From Pollutiaquabacter sp046052345 (lineage in GTDB: Bacteria; Bacteroidota; Bacteroidia; AKYH767-A; 2013-40CM-41-45), in contig JBJOMN010000007.1 of assembly GCA_046052345.1 (NCBI GenBank), positions 283,602 through 347,601 on the forward strand: a DNA stretch of 64,000 bases. The letters are read 5' to 3'. The notes below the pieces were generated by a model. The model was not told the origin of the DNA. It made no database searches and saw only the letters and a program-made list of their open reading frames with translations. Position numbers and translations under genes: made by a program. Numbering within the stretch: position 1 is the stretch's first letter; each line of letters begins with the position of its first letter. Of this stretch, positions 35,714 to 43,308 are shown one piece after another.

Positions 35714-37348
35714 TTAGTAGTCCATGCCGCCACCCATTCCACCGGGCATGGCCGGCATGGCGGGCTTGTCTTCCTTGATTTCAGCCAGTACGCACTCGGT
35801 GGTGAGGAGCATGCCAGCGATGGAAGCGGCGTTCTCCAGAGCTACGCGGGTGACTTTAGTCGGGTCGATGACACCGGCCGTATACAGGTTCTCGTATTTG
35901 TCGCTACGGGCATTGTACCCGAAGTCTTCCTTGCCTTCACGTACCTTCTGGACGACGATGGAACCTTCCATGCCGGCATTGGCTACGATCTGACGGAGCG
36001 GCTCTTCCAGGGCACGCTTGACGATGGCCACGCCGGTGGTCTCGTCTTCGTTGTCGCCGGTAAGCTTCTCGAGGACGTTGATGGCGCGGATGTATGCTAC
36101 GCCACCGCCGGGGACTATGCCTTCTTCGACAGCTGCACGGGTGGCGTGCAATGCGTCGTCGACACGGTCTTTCTTCTCCTTCATCTCCACTTCGGTGGCG
36201 GCACCTACGTAGAGGACGGCAACGCCGCCTGCAAGCTTGGCCAGGCGCTCCTGGAGCTTTTCACGGTCATAGTCGGAAGTGGTGGTCTCCATCTGGGCTT
36301 TGATCTGGTTCACGCGGGCCGTGATATCGGCCTTTTTGCCGGAACCGCCGACGATGGTGGTATTGTCCTTATCGATGGTGACCTTCTCGGCCTTACCGAG
36401 GTAGGAGAGGTCGGCATTCTCCAGTTTGAAGCCGCGCTCTTCGGAGATCAGCGTGCCTCCGGTCAGGATGGCGATGTCTTCCAGCATGGCCTTGCGGCGG
36501 TCGCCGAAGCCGGGAGCCTTGACGGCAGCGACTTTCAGGGAGCCGCGGATCTTGTTCACCACAAGAGTTGCGAGCGCTTCGCCGTCGATCTCCTCGGAGA
36601 TGATGAGCAGCGGATTGCCGGTCTGTACCTGCTTCTCCAGTACGGGAAGAAGCTCTTTCATGGAAGAGATCTTCTTGTCGTAGATCAGGATGTGGGGACG
36701 CTCCAGCACAGCCTCCATCTTGTCGGCGTTGGTGACGAAGTAGGGGGAGATGTAGCCGCGGTCGAACTGCATGCCTTCCACGATCTCGACGGTGGTCTCG
36801 GTGCCTTTGGCTTCCTCGACGGTGATGACACCTTCCTTCTTCACTTTCGCCATCGCATCGGCGATCAGTTTTCCGATTTCGGCGTCGTTATTGGCGGAGA
36901 TGGTTCCGACCTGTTCGATCTTCTTGTTGTCGTCTCCGACTTTCTTGCTCATCTTCTGCAGCGTGTCGACGACTTTCTCGACCGCCTTGTCGATACCGCG
37001 CTTCAGATCCATCGGGTTGGCACCGGCAGCGACGTTCTTCAGTCCTGCGGTGACGATAGCCTGGGCAAGTACGGTCGCAGTGGTGGTGCCGTCACCGGCC
37101 ACGTCTGCGGTCTTGGAGGCTACTTCCTTCACCATCTGGGCACCCATGTTTTCGATGGGGTCCTTCAGTTCGATCTCCTTGGCTACGGAAACTCCGTCCT
37201 TGGTGATGGAAGGTGCGCCGAATTTCTTGTCGATGATCACGTTACGGCCCTTGGGTCCGAGCGTGACTTTAACTGCATTTGCCAACGCGTCAACGCCTTT
37301 CTTGAGTTTCTCGCGTGCGTCGAGGTTGAATGTGATTTCTTTTGCCAT
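35714..37348 (-). CDS. groL: chaperonin GroEL (Hsp60)
   Basis: ATP-dependent folding chamber, 544 residues. The frame is open to 37432, but the protein starts at 37348 (MAKEITFNLDAREKLKKGV). Motifs: VTLGPKGRNVIIDKKFGAPS, AGDGTTTATVLAQAIV (ATP site), AAVEEGIVPGGGVAYIRA and the flexible Gly/Met tail (MPGGMGGGMDY). It lies 55 bp after groS in the same unit and ends at a strong terminator. A 592-codon antisense open frame across it is a codon-bias shadow. Confidence 0.98.
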   Translation of the reverse strand: MAKEITFNLDAREKLKKGVDALANAVKVTLGPKGRNVIIDKKFGAPSITKDGVSVAKEIELKDPIENMGAQMVKEVASKTADVAGDGTTTATVLAQAIVTAGLKNVAAGANPMDLKRGIDKAVEKVVDTLQKMSKKVGDDNKKIEQVGTISANNDAEIGKLIADAMAKVKKEGVITVEEAKGTETTVEIVEGMQFDRGYISPYFVTNADKMEAVLERPHILIYDKKISSMKELLPVLEKQVQTGNPLLIISEEIDGEALATLVVNKIRGSLKVAAVKAPGFGDRRKAMLEDIAILTGGTLISEERGFKLENADLSYLGKAEKVTIDKDNTTIVGGSGKKADITARVNQIKAQMETTTSDYDREKLQERLAKLAGGVAVLYVGAATEVEMKEKKDRVDDALHATRAAVEEGIVPGGGVAYIRAINVLEKLTGDNEDETTGVAIVKRALEEPLRQIVANAGMEGSIVVQKVREGKEDFGYNARSDKYENLYTAGVIDPTKVTRVALENAASIAGMLLTTECVLAEIKEDKPAMPAMPGGMGGGMDY

Positions 37349-37403
37349 GTTATTGTATTGTTGATTGTGACTTGATGATTGGATGCTGGGATGATTGTTC
37401 GGA

Positions 37404-37682
37404 TCAGAGTACGGCGAAGATGTCGCTCTCACGCATGATCAGGTACTCTTTACCGTCGATGGTGATTTCCGTTCCGGCGTATTTTCCGTAGAGAACGCTG
37501 TCACCGACTTTCACCGTCAGCGGCTCGTCCTTCTTACCGGTTCCGATTGCTACGATACGGCCGCGCTGGGGCTTCTCCTTAGCGGTATCCGGAATGATGA
37601 TGCCGCCTGCTGTTTTCTCTTCTGCCGGTGCTGCTTCTACCAGCACGCGGTCTGCCAAAGGCTTCAGACTTACTTTACTCAT
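37404..37682 (-). CDS. groS: co-chaperonin GroES (Hsp10)
   Basis: Heptameric lid of GroEL, 92 residues. Signatures are LKPLADRVLVEAAPAEEKTA, the mobile loop GGIIIPDTAKEKPQRG and the ending GKEYLIMRESDIFAVL. Heads groES-groEL. No CIRCE element (the HrcA operator) is seen upstream; instead there are repeated TTGGCA words (see 37768-37821). Confidence 0.97.
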   Translation of the reverse strand: MSKVSLKPLADRVLVEAAPAEEKTAGGIIIPDTAKEKPQRGRIVAIGTGKKDEPLTVKVGDSVLYGKYAGTEITIDGKEYLIMRESDIFAVL

Positions 37683-37767
37683 GTCGAATATGATTTTAAG
37701 GTTAGGTATAAGGATGGTTGATGTGTCAGTCGTTTTTTCCGACGACCGCCTCTTACGTCAGTAATTG

Positions 37768-37821
37768 TGCCAAGTCGGCTCTAATAGGCCTTTTCTGCCA
37801 ATTTTTCGCCATTTCTGCCAA
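37768..37821 (-). promoter_or_regulatory. repeated TTGGCA elements upstream of groES, one sigma-54-like
   Basis: The minus-strand 10-mer TTGGCAGAAA occurs twice, exactly 20 bp apart (37812-37821 and 37792-37801), and a third TTGGCA (37768-37773) continues as TTGGCACAATTACTGA. The last has the GG-N10-G spacing of a -24/-12 promoter, but its -12 half (CTGA) is poor. No TAnnTTTG box is visible in this 264-bp gap. Confidence 0.4.
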
Positions 37822-37900
37822 CCTTTCGCTTCCTTCTTAATAGGACCGGTGACAACCTGACACAGCGGATATTAAACAGTGTTTATTCGGTCAATAAATA

Positions 37901-37927
37901 CGAAATGCCGTCTTGGACGGCATTTCG
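37901..37927 (-). terminator. hairpin after secG
   Basis: A perfect 12-bp stem (37901-37912 with 37916-37927) with a 3-nt loop lies 19 bp after the secG stop. The following minus-strand sequence (TATTTATT) is U-rich but broken, so termination is likely but not textbook. Confidence 0.7.
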
Positions 37928-37946
37928 AAAGGATATTTGTACGGCT

Positions 37947-38300
37947 TTACTTGCCGGCAGGTGCCGGCTGGGCAGGCTGCTGCTGGGCCGGTTGGGCCGG
38001 CGCCGGCTGAGCCGGTGCGGAAGAGGCATTATCAATCTGTTCCTGCATGGACGATCCGCTTGCCTCACGCTCACTGGAAGAGGGCAAGGAGAAACTTGCG
38101 GCCAGACAGAGCACCACCAAGGCGATAGCTAATCCCCAGGTCAGTTTTTCAATGAAATCGGTCGTTTTTTTGACGCCCATCAGCTGATTTGCACCGATGA
38201 TGCCGGATGCAATGCCTCCACCCTTAGGGTTTTGGACAAGCACGACAAGCACCAAAAGCACACTTACCAGGACGATCAGGACTGTAATTGCTGTAAACAT
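37947..38300 (-). CDS. secG: preprotein translocase subunit SecG
   Basis: Small inner-membrane subunit of SecYEG; 117 residues. Two spans, residues 1-21 (FTAITVLIVLVSVLLVLVVL) and about 55-75, flank the conserved loop VQNPKGGGIASGI. The C-terminus is a Pro/Ala/Gln repeat tail (units of PAQPA) of about 25 residues, common in Bacteroidota SecG. It starts 3 bp after the TPR-like gene, within an operon read from lptE. Confidence 0.93.
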   Translation of the reverse strand: MFTAITVLIVLVSVLLVLVVLVQNPKGGGIASGIIGANQLMGVKKTTDFIEKLTWGLAIALVVLCLAASFSLPSSSEREASGSSMQEQIDNASSAPAQPAPAQPAQQQPAQPAPAGK

Positions 38301-38303
38301 GGT

Positions 38304-39566
38304 TTATAGGTCTTCGGAACCGTTATCCGGTTGTTGGTCAATTTTGTCTATAAGGGCCGCAAAGTAAGCTTTTTTTTCCGGATGAAGCAAACTGAGCCGC
38401 TCATAACACCACTTGGCTTTCCGCAGGTTCCCCTGTTCGGCATATATCCTGCCCAACGTCTCTGAAACAAGGTCGTCGTGCTCTTCCACGCTTCTCTTTG
38501 CCTGAACCGCCGGATTGAAGAATTCGGCCTTGGGTTGAGGTACTATTCTCGGTGAGGTACGGATGAATTCATTGATAATCGTGTCGGCAGGTCTGGCTTC
38601 CGGTGTTGCAGCGGTTTCCGCGGTGGATGCAGGGGCAGGGATTTCCGGTTCTTCCTCCTTCGCATCCACCTCTTCAAAGGTGCCGAAACCCCGTCCGTGA
38701 TTCCGCTTCAACCACTGAAAGAACCCTTTTCCTTCGCTTTCTGCACCTTTTTGGGGCTCGATTTGTTCAGAAGCTTCCTCGGTGGCAGGAGCCTCCAGGA
38801 CCGGCAGTTTTTCAAGGTCACGAAGGAAGGATTCTTCAAGGGCGTGGCCCAATTCCATTTCCCGGAAGAGCCTTTCTTCGTCTTCGGAAGCAGTGCCTGA
38901 CAACGGTTCAGAAAGCATAAATACGTCTTTACCCTGCTTTTCCTCCGAAGACTTATCTGCGCCGGAAAGTGATTGGGCATCAGAGGGAGAAGAGGAGCCG
39001 CCTGAAGCTTTTACGTCTACGGGTTGTACCAGCATTTCTTCCAGTTTGCGCCGAATGATATCGTGACGGTCTCCCATCAGCTCATACGCCGCCGAAACGG
39101 TCGCAGGCACCTCTTCGTCGAGGGCAGGATGGTATTTCACACGGGACGAAGGGGCGAGGGGGGCGGGTATCCTTTCCTGAAGGGGTATGCCGGCAAGGTT
39201 CCACTGCTGCGCAAAGGGGCTCTCCGAATGTTCTTGAACAGCCGGTTCCGCCTGAAGCGGGTAAACAGCCTCCTCCGTCGAGAAGGGCGAGGAGTGCGGT
39301 TCTGTCCGGAAAGTCGGGCTGTGAACGGTTTCTTTCGCGCCGTGAATCAGGTTGAAAAGGACGGTGCGGTCCGGAACAGCAGCAGCTGTCCTGTTCAACT
39401 GCCGCTCATACATCGAATGGTCCTGCAGGAACATCGACCGCGTCAGTAATAGGTGACCGGTCTGGCAATACGGATGGTTCCGTACGAATTCCTGCAGCGA
39501 TGCCAGTGCCGAAGGTTTTTCGGAACCCTTGGACGCAACTAGATCGTTAAAACGCCGGTAATCCAT
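38304..39566 (-). CDS. unknown protein with C-terminal TPR-like motif
   Basis: Not assigned to a named family. The 420-residue soluble protein has an N-terminal helical part (MDYRRFNDLVASKGSEKP onward, with LQEFVRNHPYCQTGHLLLTR reading like a helical repeat). A middle of about 250 residues is acidic and Ser/Pro/Glu-rich and probably disordered. A C-terminal TPR unit (ETLGRIYAEQGNLRKAKWCY) follows. No signal peptide or membrane span. It overlaps the lptE stop (TAATG) and abuts secG. The position lptE-orf-secG recurs, to my knowledge, in Bacteroidota, which suggests a role in envelope biogenesis, by inference. Confidence 0.8.
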   Translation of the reverse strand: MDYRRFNDLVASKGSEKPSALASLQEFVRNHPYCQTGHLLLTRSMFLQDHSMYERQLNRTAAAVPDRTVLFNLIHGAKETVHSPTFRTEPHSSPFSTEEAVYPLQAEPAVQEHSESPFAQQWNLAGIPLQERIPAPLAPSSRVKYHPALDEEVPATVSAAYELMGDRHDIIRRKLEEMLVQPVDVKASGGSSSPSDAQSLSGADKSSEEKQGKDVFMLSEPLSGTASEDEERLFREMELGHALEESFLRDLEKLPVLEAPATEEASEQIEPQKGAESEGKGFFQWLKRNHGRGFGTFEEVDAKEEEPEIPAPASTAETAATPEARPADTIINEFIRTSPRIVPQPKAEFFNPAVQAKRSVEEHDDLVSETLGRIYAEQGNLRKAKWCYERLSLLHPEKKAYFAALIDKIDQQPDNGSEDL

Positions 39567-40063
39567 TACCAGTTGATGAAGGCTTTGTTGAAGATATCGT
39601 CGATGAGCTGGTCGGTCACTTCCTTTATCAGCTGATCCTCGATGGAGGTCAGGTTAGCCTGACTGTCGTAGTCGGTGAAGCGGGTGAAGGAGGATTCAAA
39701 GTTATTCTTTTCGTCCTTCTGGTTCGTATAGGTGATCGCCACGGTGATGGTGAGTCGGTTGCGCGCAGCCGTCTCACCGGGGACGATGGCCTGAGGCGTG
39801 ATGGTGTAGGCGGAGATGTTTCCTTCGAATACGACGTCTCCGTTCTTATCCACCGGTGTCAGGCTCGTCTGCGAGACGAATTTCTCTTTCAGCCTTTCCG
39901 TGAAGTATTGGCCAAGACTCGGCGGACCTAATGCTGCCGTCTTGGTGATGAATTTCACCGTCAGGGTCTTTACTTCGGGTGAAATCGATGCGCCGCTCAT
40001 CGAGTATTTTACGGAGCAGCCTGTGAGGAGCAAAACAAGCGATATGAAAATGAGCCGGGACAA
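39566..40063 (-). CDS. lptE: LptE-family lipoprotein
   Basis: Outer-membrane lipoprotein partner of LptD, which inserts lipopolysaccharide. The 165-residue protein starts with a short lipoprotein signal ending in LLTGC and continues SVKYSMSGASISPEVKTLTV, the usual Bacteroidota LptE start. The start codon is a TTG at 40063; no in-frame ATG lies upstream. The late block EDQLIKEVTDQLIDDIFNKAF is also typical. Its stop overlaps the next gene's ATG by one base. Confidence 0.88.
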   Translation of the reverse strand: MSRLIFISLVLLLTGCSVKYSMSGASISPEVKTLTVKFITKTAALGPPSLGQYFTERLKEKFVSQTSLTPVDKNGDVVFEGNISAYTITPQAIVPGETAARNRLTITVAITYTNQKDEKNNFESSFTRFTDYDSQANLTSIEDQLIKEVTDQLIDDIFNKAFINW

Positions 40064-40142
40064 GGAAGGGTGTAGTGGAAGGTTGGTGTTCTGCTCGATA
40101 ACGGCCGTATGCTTCTACAAATTAATTCTTAATTCTTATTTA

Positions 40143-41390
40143 TCACCTAATATCATACTCGTTCATCTTCCTGTAAAGCGTCCTCTCAGAAATGCCCAGC
40201 TCCCGGGCTGCAAGCTTGCGTTTTCCTCTGTGTTTTTCAAGCGCTTTTTTAATGAATTCCTTCTCTTTGCTTTCCAAAGACAAGGATTCCTCGATTTCCT
40301 CGTGGGATTCGACCGGACGTACGGTCACGTTTCCCGTAACCGGAGCCGGCGAGTGAATGACAATTGCCGGATTCGAAGTGGGAATGACCTGGGTGACATT
40401 GCTTTCCGGGTGCAGCTGCTGGATCAGGCCGGCATTACGTTCCCGCCAGTTCGGATCACCGCTGTTCTGGATGATTTCGTTTATCAGCTGCTTCATATCG
40501 TTCATTTCCTTCCGCATTTCGAAAAGGACCTTATACAGGATTTCCCGCTCGGAGAATTCCTGAGCGGTTTTCGCCCCGTCACGCAGCAGGACAGGGGTTG
40601 TCGTCAACGGGGCCGGAGGCAGATAATCCAGCAGGGTCTCGCTGTTGATCTCCCGCTTCTTTTCAAGAATGGACAACTGCTCGGTGATGTTCTTGAGCTG
40701 ACGGATGTTACCGGGCCAGCGGTATTGTTGCATCAATTGCACGGCATCCGGAGTCAGCGTAATCGTAGGAACCCTGTATTTCTCGGCGAAATCGCCGGCG
40801 AACTTGCGGAGTAACAAGTGTATGTCCTCCTGGCGGTCGCGCAGGGGCGGGATACGTATCGGGACGGTATTCAGACGGTAATAAAGGTCTTCCCGGAATC
40901 GTCCCTGTTCAATCGCCTGCAACATGTCTACGTTGGTGGCGCCTACGATTCGGACGTTGGTCTTCTGGACTTTGGAGGATCCCACCTTGATGAACTCTCC
41001 CGTCTCCAGCACGCGCAGAAGACGCACTTGGGTGTTCAACGGCAATTCACCCACCTCGTCCAGGAATATCGTTCCCCCGTTCGCGACTTCGAAATATCCT
41101 TTCCTGGCTTCGTGAGCTCCGGTGAAGGCGCCTTTCTCGTGGCCGAAGAGCTCCGAATCGATAGTCCCCTCGGGAATGGCTCCGCAGTTGACGGCGATAT
41201 ACGGGCCGTGTTTCCGGGGACTGAGCTGATGGATGATCTGCGGAAAAACCTCCTTGCCCACACCGCTCTCTCCGAAGATGAGTGCGCTGATCTCCGTCGT
41301 CGCAACCTGCTTTGCAACATTGATGGCATGCTCCAACTGCGGCGAATTACCGATGATTCCGAAGCGGGCTTTTATTTCGTGAATAGTCAT
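40143..41390 (-). CDS. sigma-54-dependent transcriptional activator without receiver domain
   Basis: AAA+ enhancer-binding protein of 415 residues that would open sigma-54 promoters. The frame runs upstream through a tandem repeat, but homology begins at MTIHEIKARFGIIGNSP, so the ATG at 41390 is chosen. Walker A is FGESGVGKE (about 39-47), the sigma-54-contact loop is GAFTGA, Walker B is GGTIFLDEVGELP, and the arginine finger follows in FREDLYYRL. The C-terminal Fis-type helix-turn-helix is ALEKHRGKRKLAARELGISE, continuing RTLYRKM. It lacks an N-terminal receiver or sensing domain. The next gene downstream is lptE, 80 bp away. Confidence 0.93.
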   Translation of the reverse strand: MTIHEIKARFGIIGNSPQLEHAINVAKQVATTEISALIFGESGVGKEVFPQIIHQLSPRKHGPYIAVNCGAIPEGTIDSELFGHEKGAFTGAHEARKGYFEVANGGTIFLDEVGELPLNTQVRLLRVLETGEFIKVGSSKVQKTNVRIVGATNVDMLQAIEQGRFREDLYYRLNTVPIRIPPLRDRQEDIHLLLRKFAGDFAEKYRVPTITLTPDAVQLMQQYRWPGNIRQLKNITEQLSILEKKREINSETLLDYLPPAPLTTTPVLLRDGAKTAQEFSEREILYKVLFEMRKEMNDMKQLINEIIQNSGDPNWRERNAGLIQQLHPESNVTQVIPTSNPAIVIHSPAPVTGNVTVRPVESHEEIEESLSLESKEKEFIKKALEKHRGKRKLAARELGISERTLYRKMNEYDIR

Positions 41391-41409
41391 GGTGAGTTGC
41401 GGGTTGCGG

Positions 41410-41537
41410 TTGCCGGGCTTGTCGAGGCGATGGTTGCCGGGCTTGTCGAGGTGATGGTTGCCGGGCTTGTCGAGGCGATGGTTGCCGAACTTGTCGAGGC
41501 GATGGTTGCCGAGCTTGTCGAGGCGATGGTTGCCGAG
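41410..41537. repeat. 24-bp tandem repeat, five full copies plus a partial
   Basis: Units begin at 41410, 41434, 41458, 41482 and 41506. The first reads TTGCCGGGCTTGTCGAGGCG then ATGG, and later copies differ at one to three bases. The length is a multiple of three, so frames stay open on both strands (minus reads the 8-residue unit GNHRLDKP). It fills the gap between miaB and the sigma-54 activator, whose mRNA leader would contain it. No spacers, so it is not a CRISPR. Confidence 0.95.
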
Positions 41538-41565
41538 GTGTGAGTTGCGAGGCTGCAACCAACCA

Positions 41566-43038
41566 CTAACCACTAACCAGTTCCCCGATCAGTGTTGCCG
41601 AAGTACAGTCGACCACCCGGACATCGGCATATTCGCCCGGTTTATATACGTTACGCGGAAATACGATCACTTTGTTTTCCGAATTCCTGCCGGAGAGCTG
41701 TTCTTCGGAACGCTTGGAAGGGGCTTCAATCAATACCCGATGGACCTTGCCGACATGCCGACGGTTGCTAAGTAGCGACAATCTGTTTTGAAGGTCAATG
41801 ATTTCGGTCAGGCGCCGTGTCTTCACCTCCTCGGCGACGTCATCGGGGTATTTACGAGCCGCCAGGGTGCCGGGACGTTCGGAATACTTGAACATGTAGG
41901 CATAATCATAGCCTGCCCATTCCATCAGCGAGAGCGTTTCACGGTGCTGCTCTTCCGTTTCTCCGCAGAACCCGGAGATGATGTCGGTCGATACGGCACA
42001 GCCGGGTACGATGCGCCGTATCGCCTCGATGCGGTCCATGTATTGTTCGCGCGTATAGCCGCGGTTCATCTTTTCCAACACCTCGCTGCTGCCCGATTGG
42101 ACCGGCAAATGGATGTACTTGCAGATATTGTCGTATTTGGCCATGACATGCAGGACAGCGTCCGTCATGTCACGAGGATTGGAGGTGGAAAAACGAACAC
42201 GCAGATCCTTATCCACCGAAGCGACCTGTTCCATCAGGTCGGCAAAGGTGGTGAACTGTCGTTGTTCCGATTCCGGCAGACGGTGCTCCAAAGCCGCCTG
42301 GACGGTTTCGGTAGGAAGATCCTTCTTCGGGCCTCCGCCCCACCACAGGTAGGAGTCGACGTTCTGTCCCAGGAGTGTCACCTCGCGGTAACCTTTCCGG
42401 AACAGGTCTCTGGCTTCGTTAATGATCGATTCCGGTTCGCGACTGCGCTCACGGCCGCGCGTGAAAGGCACCACGCAGAACGAACACATGTTGTCGCATC
42501 CGCGCATGATGGAGATGAAAGCGCTGACACCGTTGGTGCCCAGACGGACGGGATTTATTTCCGCGTAAGTCTCCTCCCGCGAAAGCAAAACGTTCACCGC
42601 TTTTTGTCCCGATTCCGCACTTGCGATCAGATTAGGGAGGTCACGGTAGGCGTCAGGTCCCACAACGATGTCGACCAGCTTCTCCTTCTCGAGCAGCTCG
42701 GTCTTCAGCCGTTCGGCCATACAGCCCAGCACGCCGATGACCAGGTCTTCGTTGCGCTTTTTGGCACCCCGGATCTCGCGCAGGCGGGACCAGACCTTTT
42801 GCTCGGCATTGTCACGGATTGCGCACGTATTGAGCAGGATGACATCGGCCTCCTCCATGTTCCGGGTCGTGGAGTAGCCGATACCTGCCATGATGGAGGC
42901 GACGATTTCGCTGTCCGAAAAGTTCATCTGACAGCCGTAACTCTCCAGGTACAGCTTTTTGTTTCCGGCGACGGAAGGAACCAAGATGGCTTCCCCCTGA
43001 CGGGACTCGTCGATTACCTTGTTTACCGGATTATCCAT
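41566..43038 (-). CDS. miaB: tRNA-2-methylthio-N6-dimethylallyladenosine synthase
   Basis: Radical-SAM methylthiotransferase that modifies A37 of tRNAs reading UNN codons. The ATG at 43038 is chosen, since the earlier TTG (43059) lies inside the promoter -7 box; this gives 490 residues. N-terminal UPF0004 domain: LYLESYGCQMNFSDSEIVAS with its cysteine ligands, then LLNTCAIRDNAEQKV and VLGCMAERL. Radical-SAM cysteines: MRGCDNMCSFCVVPFTRGRE. The C-terminal TRAM domain includes KVIVFPRNVYKPGEYADVRV. Confidence 0.95.
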   Translation of the reverse strand: MDNPVNKVIDESRQGEAILVPSVAGNKKLYLESYGCQMNFSDSEIVASIMAGIGYSTTRNMEEADVILLNTCAIRDNAEQKVWSRLREIRGAKKRNEDLVIGVLGCMAERLKTELLEKEKLVDIVVGPDAYRDLPNLIASAESGQKAVNVLLSREETYAEINPVRLGTNGVSAFISIMRGCDNMCSFCVVPFTRGRERSREPESIINEARDLFRKGYREVTLLGQNVDSYLWWGGGPKKDLPTETVQAALEHRLPESEQRQFTTFADLMEQVASVDKDLRVRFSTSNPRDMTDAVLHVMAKYDNICKYIHLPVQSGSSEVLEKMNRGYTREQYMDRIEAIRRIVPGCAVSTDIISGFCGETEEQHRETLSLMEWAGYDYAYMFKYSERPGTLAARKYPDDVAEEVKTRRLTEIIDLQNRLSLLSNRRHVGKVHRVLIEAPSKRSEEQLSGRNSENKVIVFPRNVYKPGEYADVRVVDCTSATLIGELVSG

Positions 43039-43056
43039 TATTCGATTATTGAATCT

Positions 43057-43064
43057 CAAAGGTA
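43057..43064 (-). promoter_or_regulatory. -7 box of miaB
   Basis: The minus strand reads TACCTTTG. A TTG on the minus strand at 43085-43087, 20 bp upstream, can serve as the -33 element and lies inside a palindrome. Confidence 0.65.
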
Positions 43065-43080
43065 CGGGATATTCAAATAG

Positions 43081-43095
43081 CTGACAAGTTGTCAG
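43081..43095. promoter_or_regulatory. operator-like palindrome at the miaB promoter
   Basis: CTGACAA-G-TTGTCAG, a perfect 7-bp inverted repeat, covers the presumed -33 region of the miaB promoter. The rest of the gap to 43308 is AT-rich and holds no gene that I can see. Confidence 0.5.
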
Positions 43096-43308
43096 TTATG
43101 ACCGGCGTTTAAGACATTATAAAAGAAACAAAAAACTATACAAAGTAATAAATGATACTATAAAATTATCTCACTAAATTGGAAATGGTCGTTTAAACCG
43201 TGCAATACGAGGTCCCGTGATACGCAGCGCAGAATCAAATACCCTAGCGGAATCTTCCCTGAATTTATGCTAATTTGTAACCTTGTTATTCCAGAAAACC
43301 ACAAGCTC

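Noticed and set aside
35597..37375. 592-codon open frame on the plus strand
   Set aside because: It is antisense to groL and follows its codon pattern; no start context or homology is seen. A shadow of GroEL.
37683..37900. CIRCE element for HrcA control of groESL
   Set aside because: No TTAGCACTC-N9-GAGTGCTAA or close variant was found.
41410..41537. CRISPR array
   Set aside because: Units are directly adjacent with no spacers and no cas genes are in the window.
40818..41543. Plus-strand frame ending in a VAGLVEAM-type repeat
   Set aside because: Antisense to the sigma-54 activator and running through the 24-bp repeat; the apparent repeat protein is a by-product of a unit length divisible by three.
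41788..43080. 430-codon open frame on the plus strand
   Set aside because: Antisense to miaB, no recognisable motifs; it arises from the G+C-rich third positions of MiaB.
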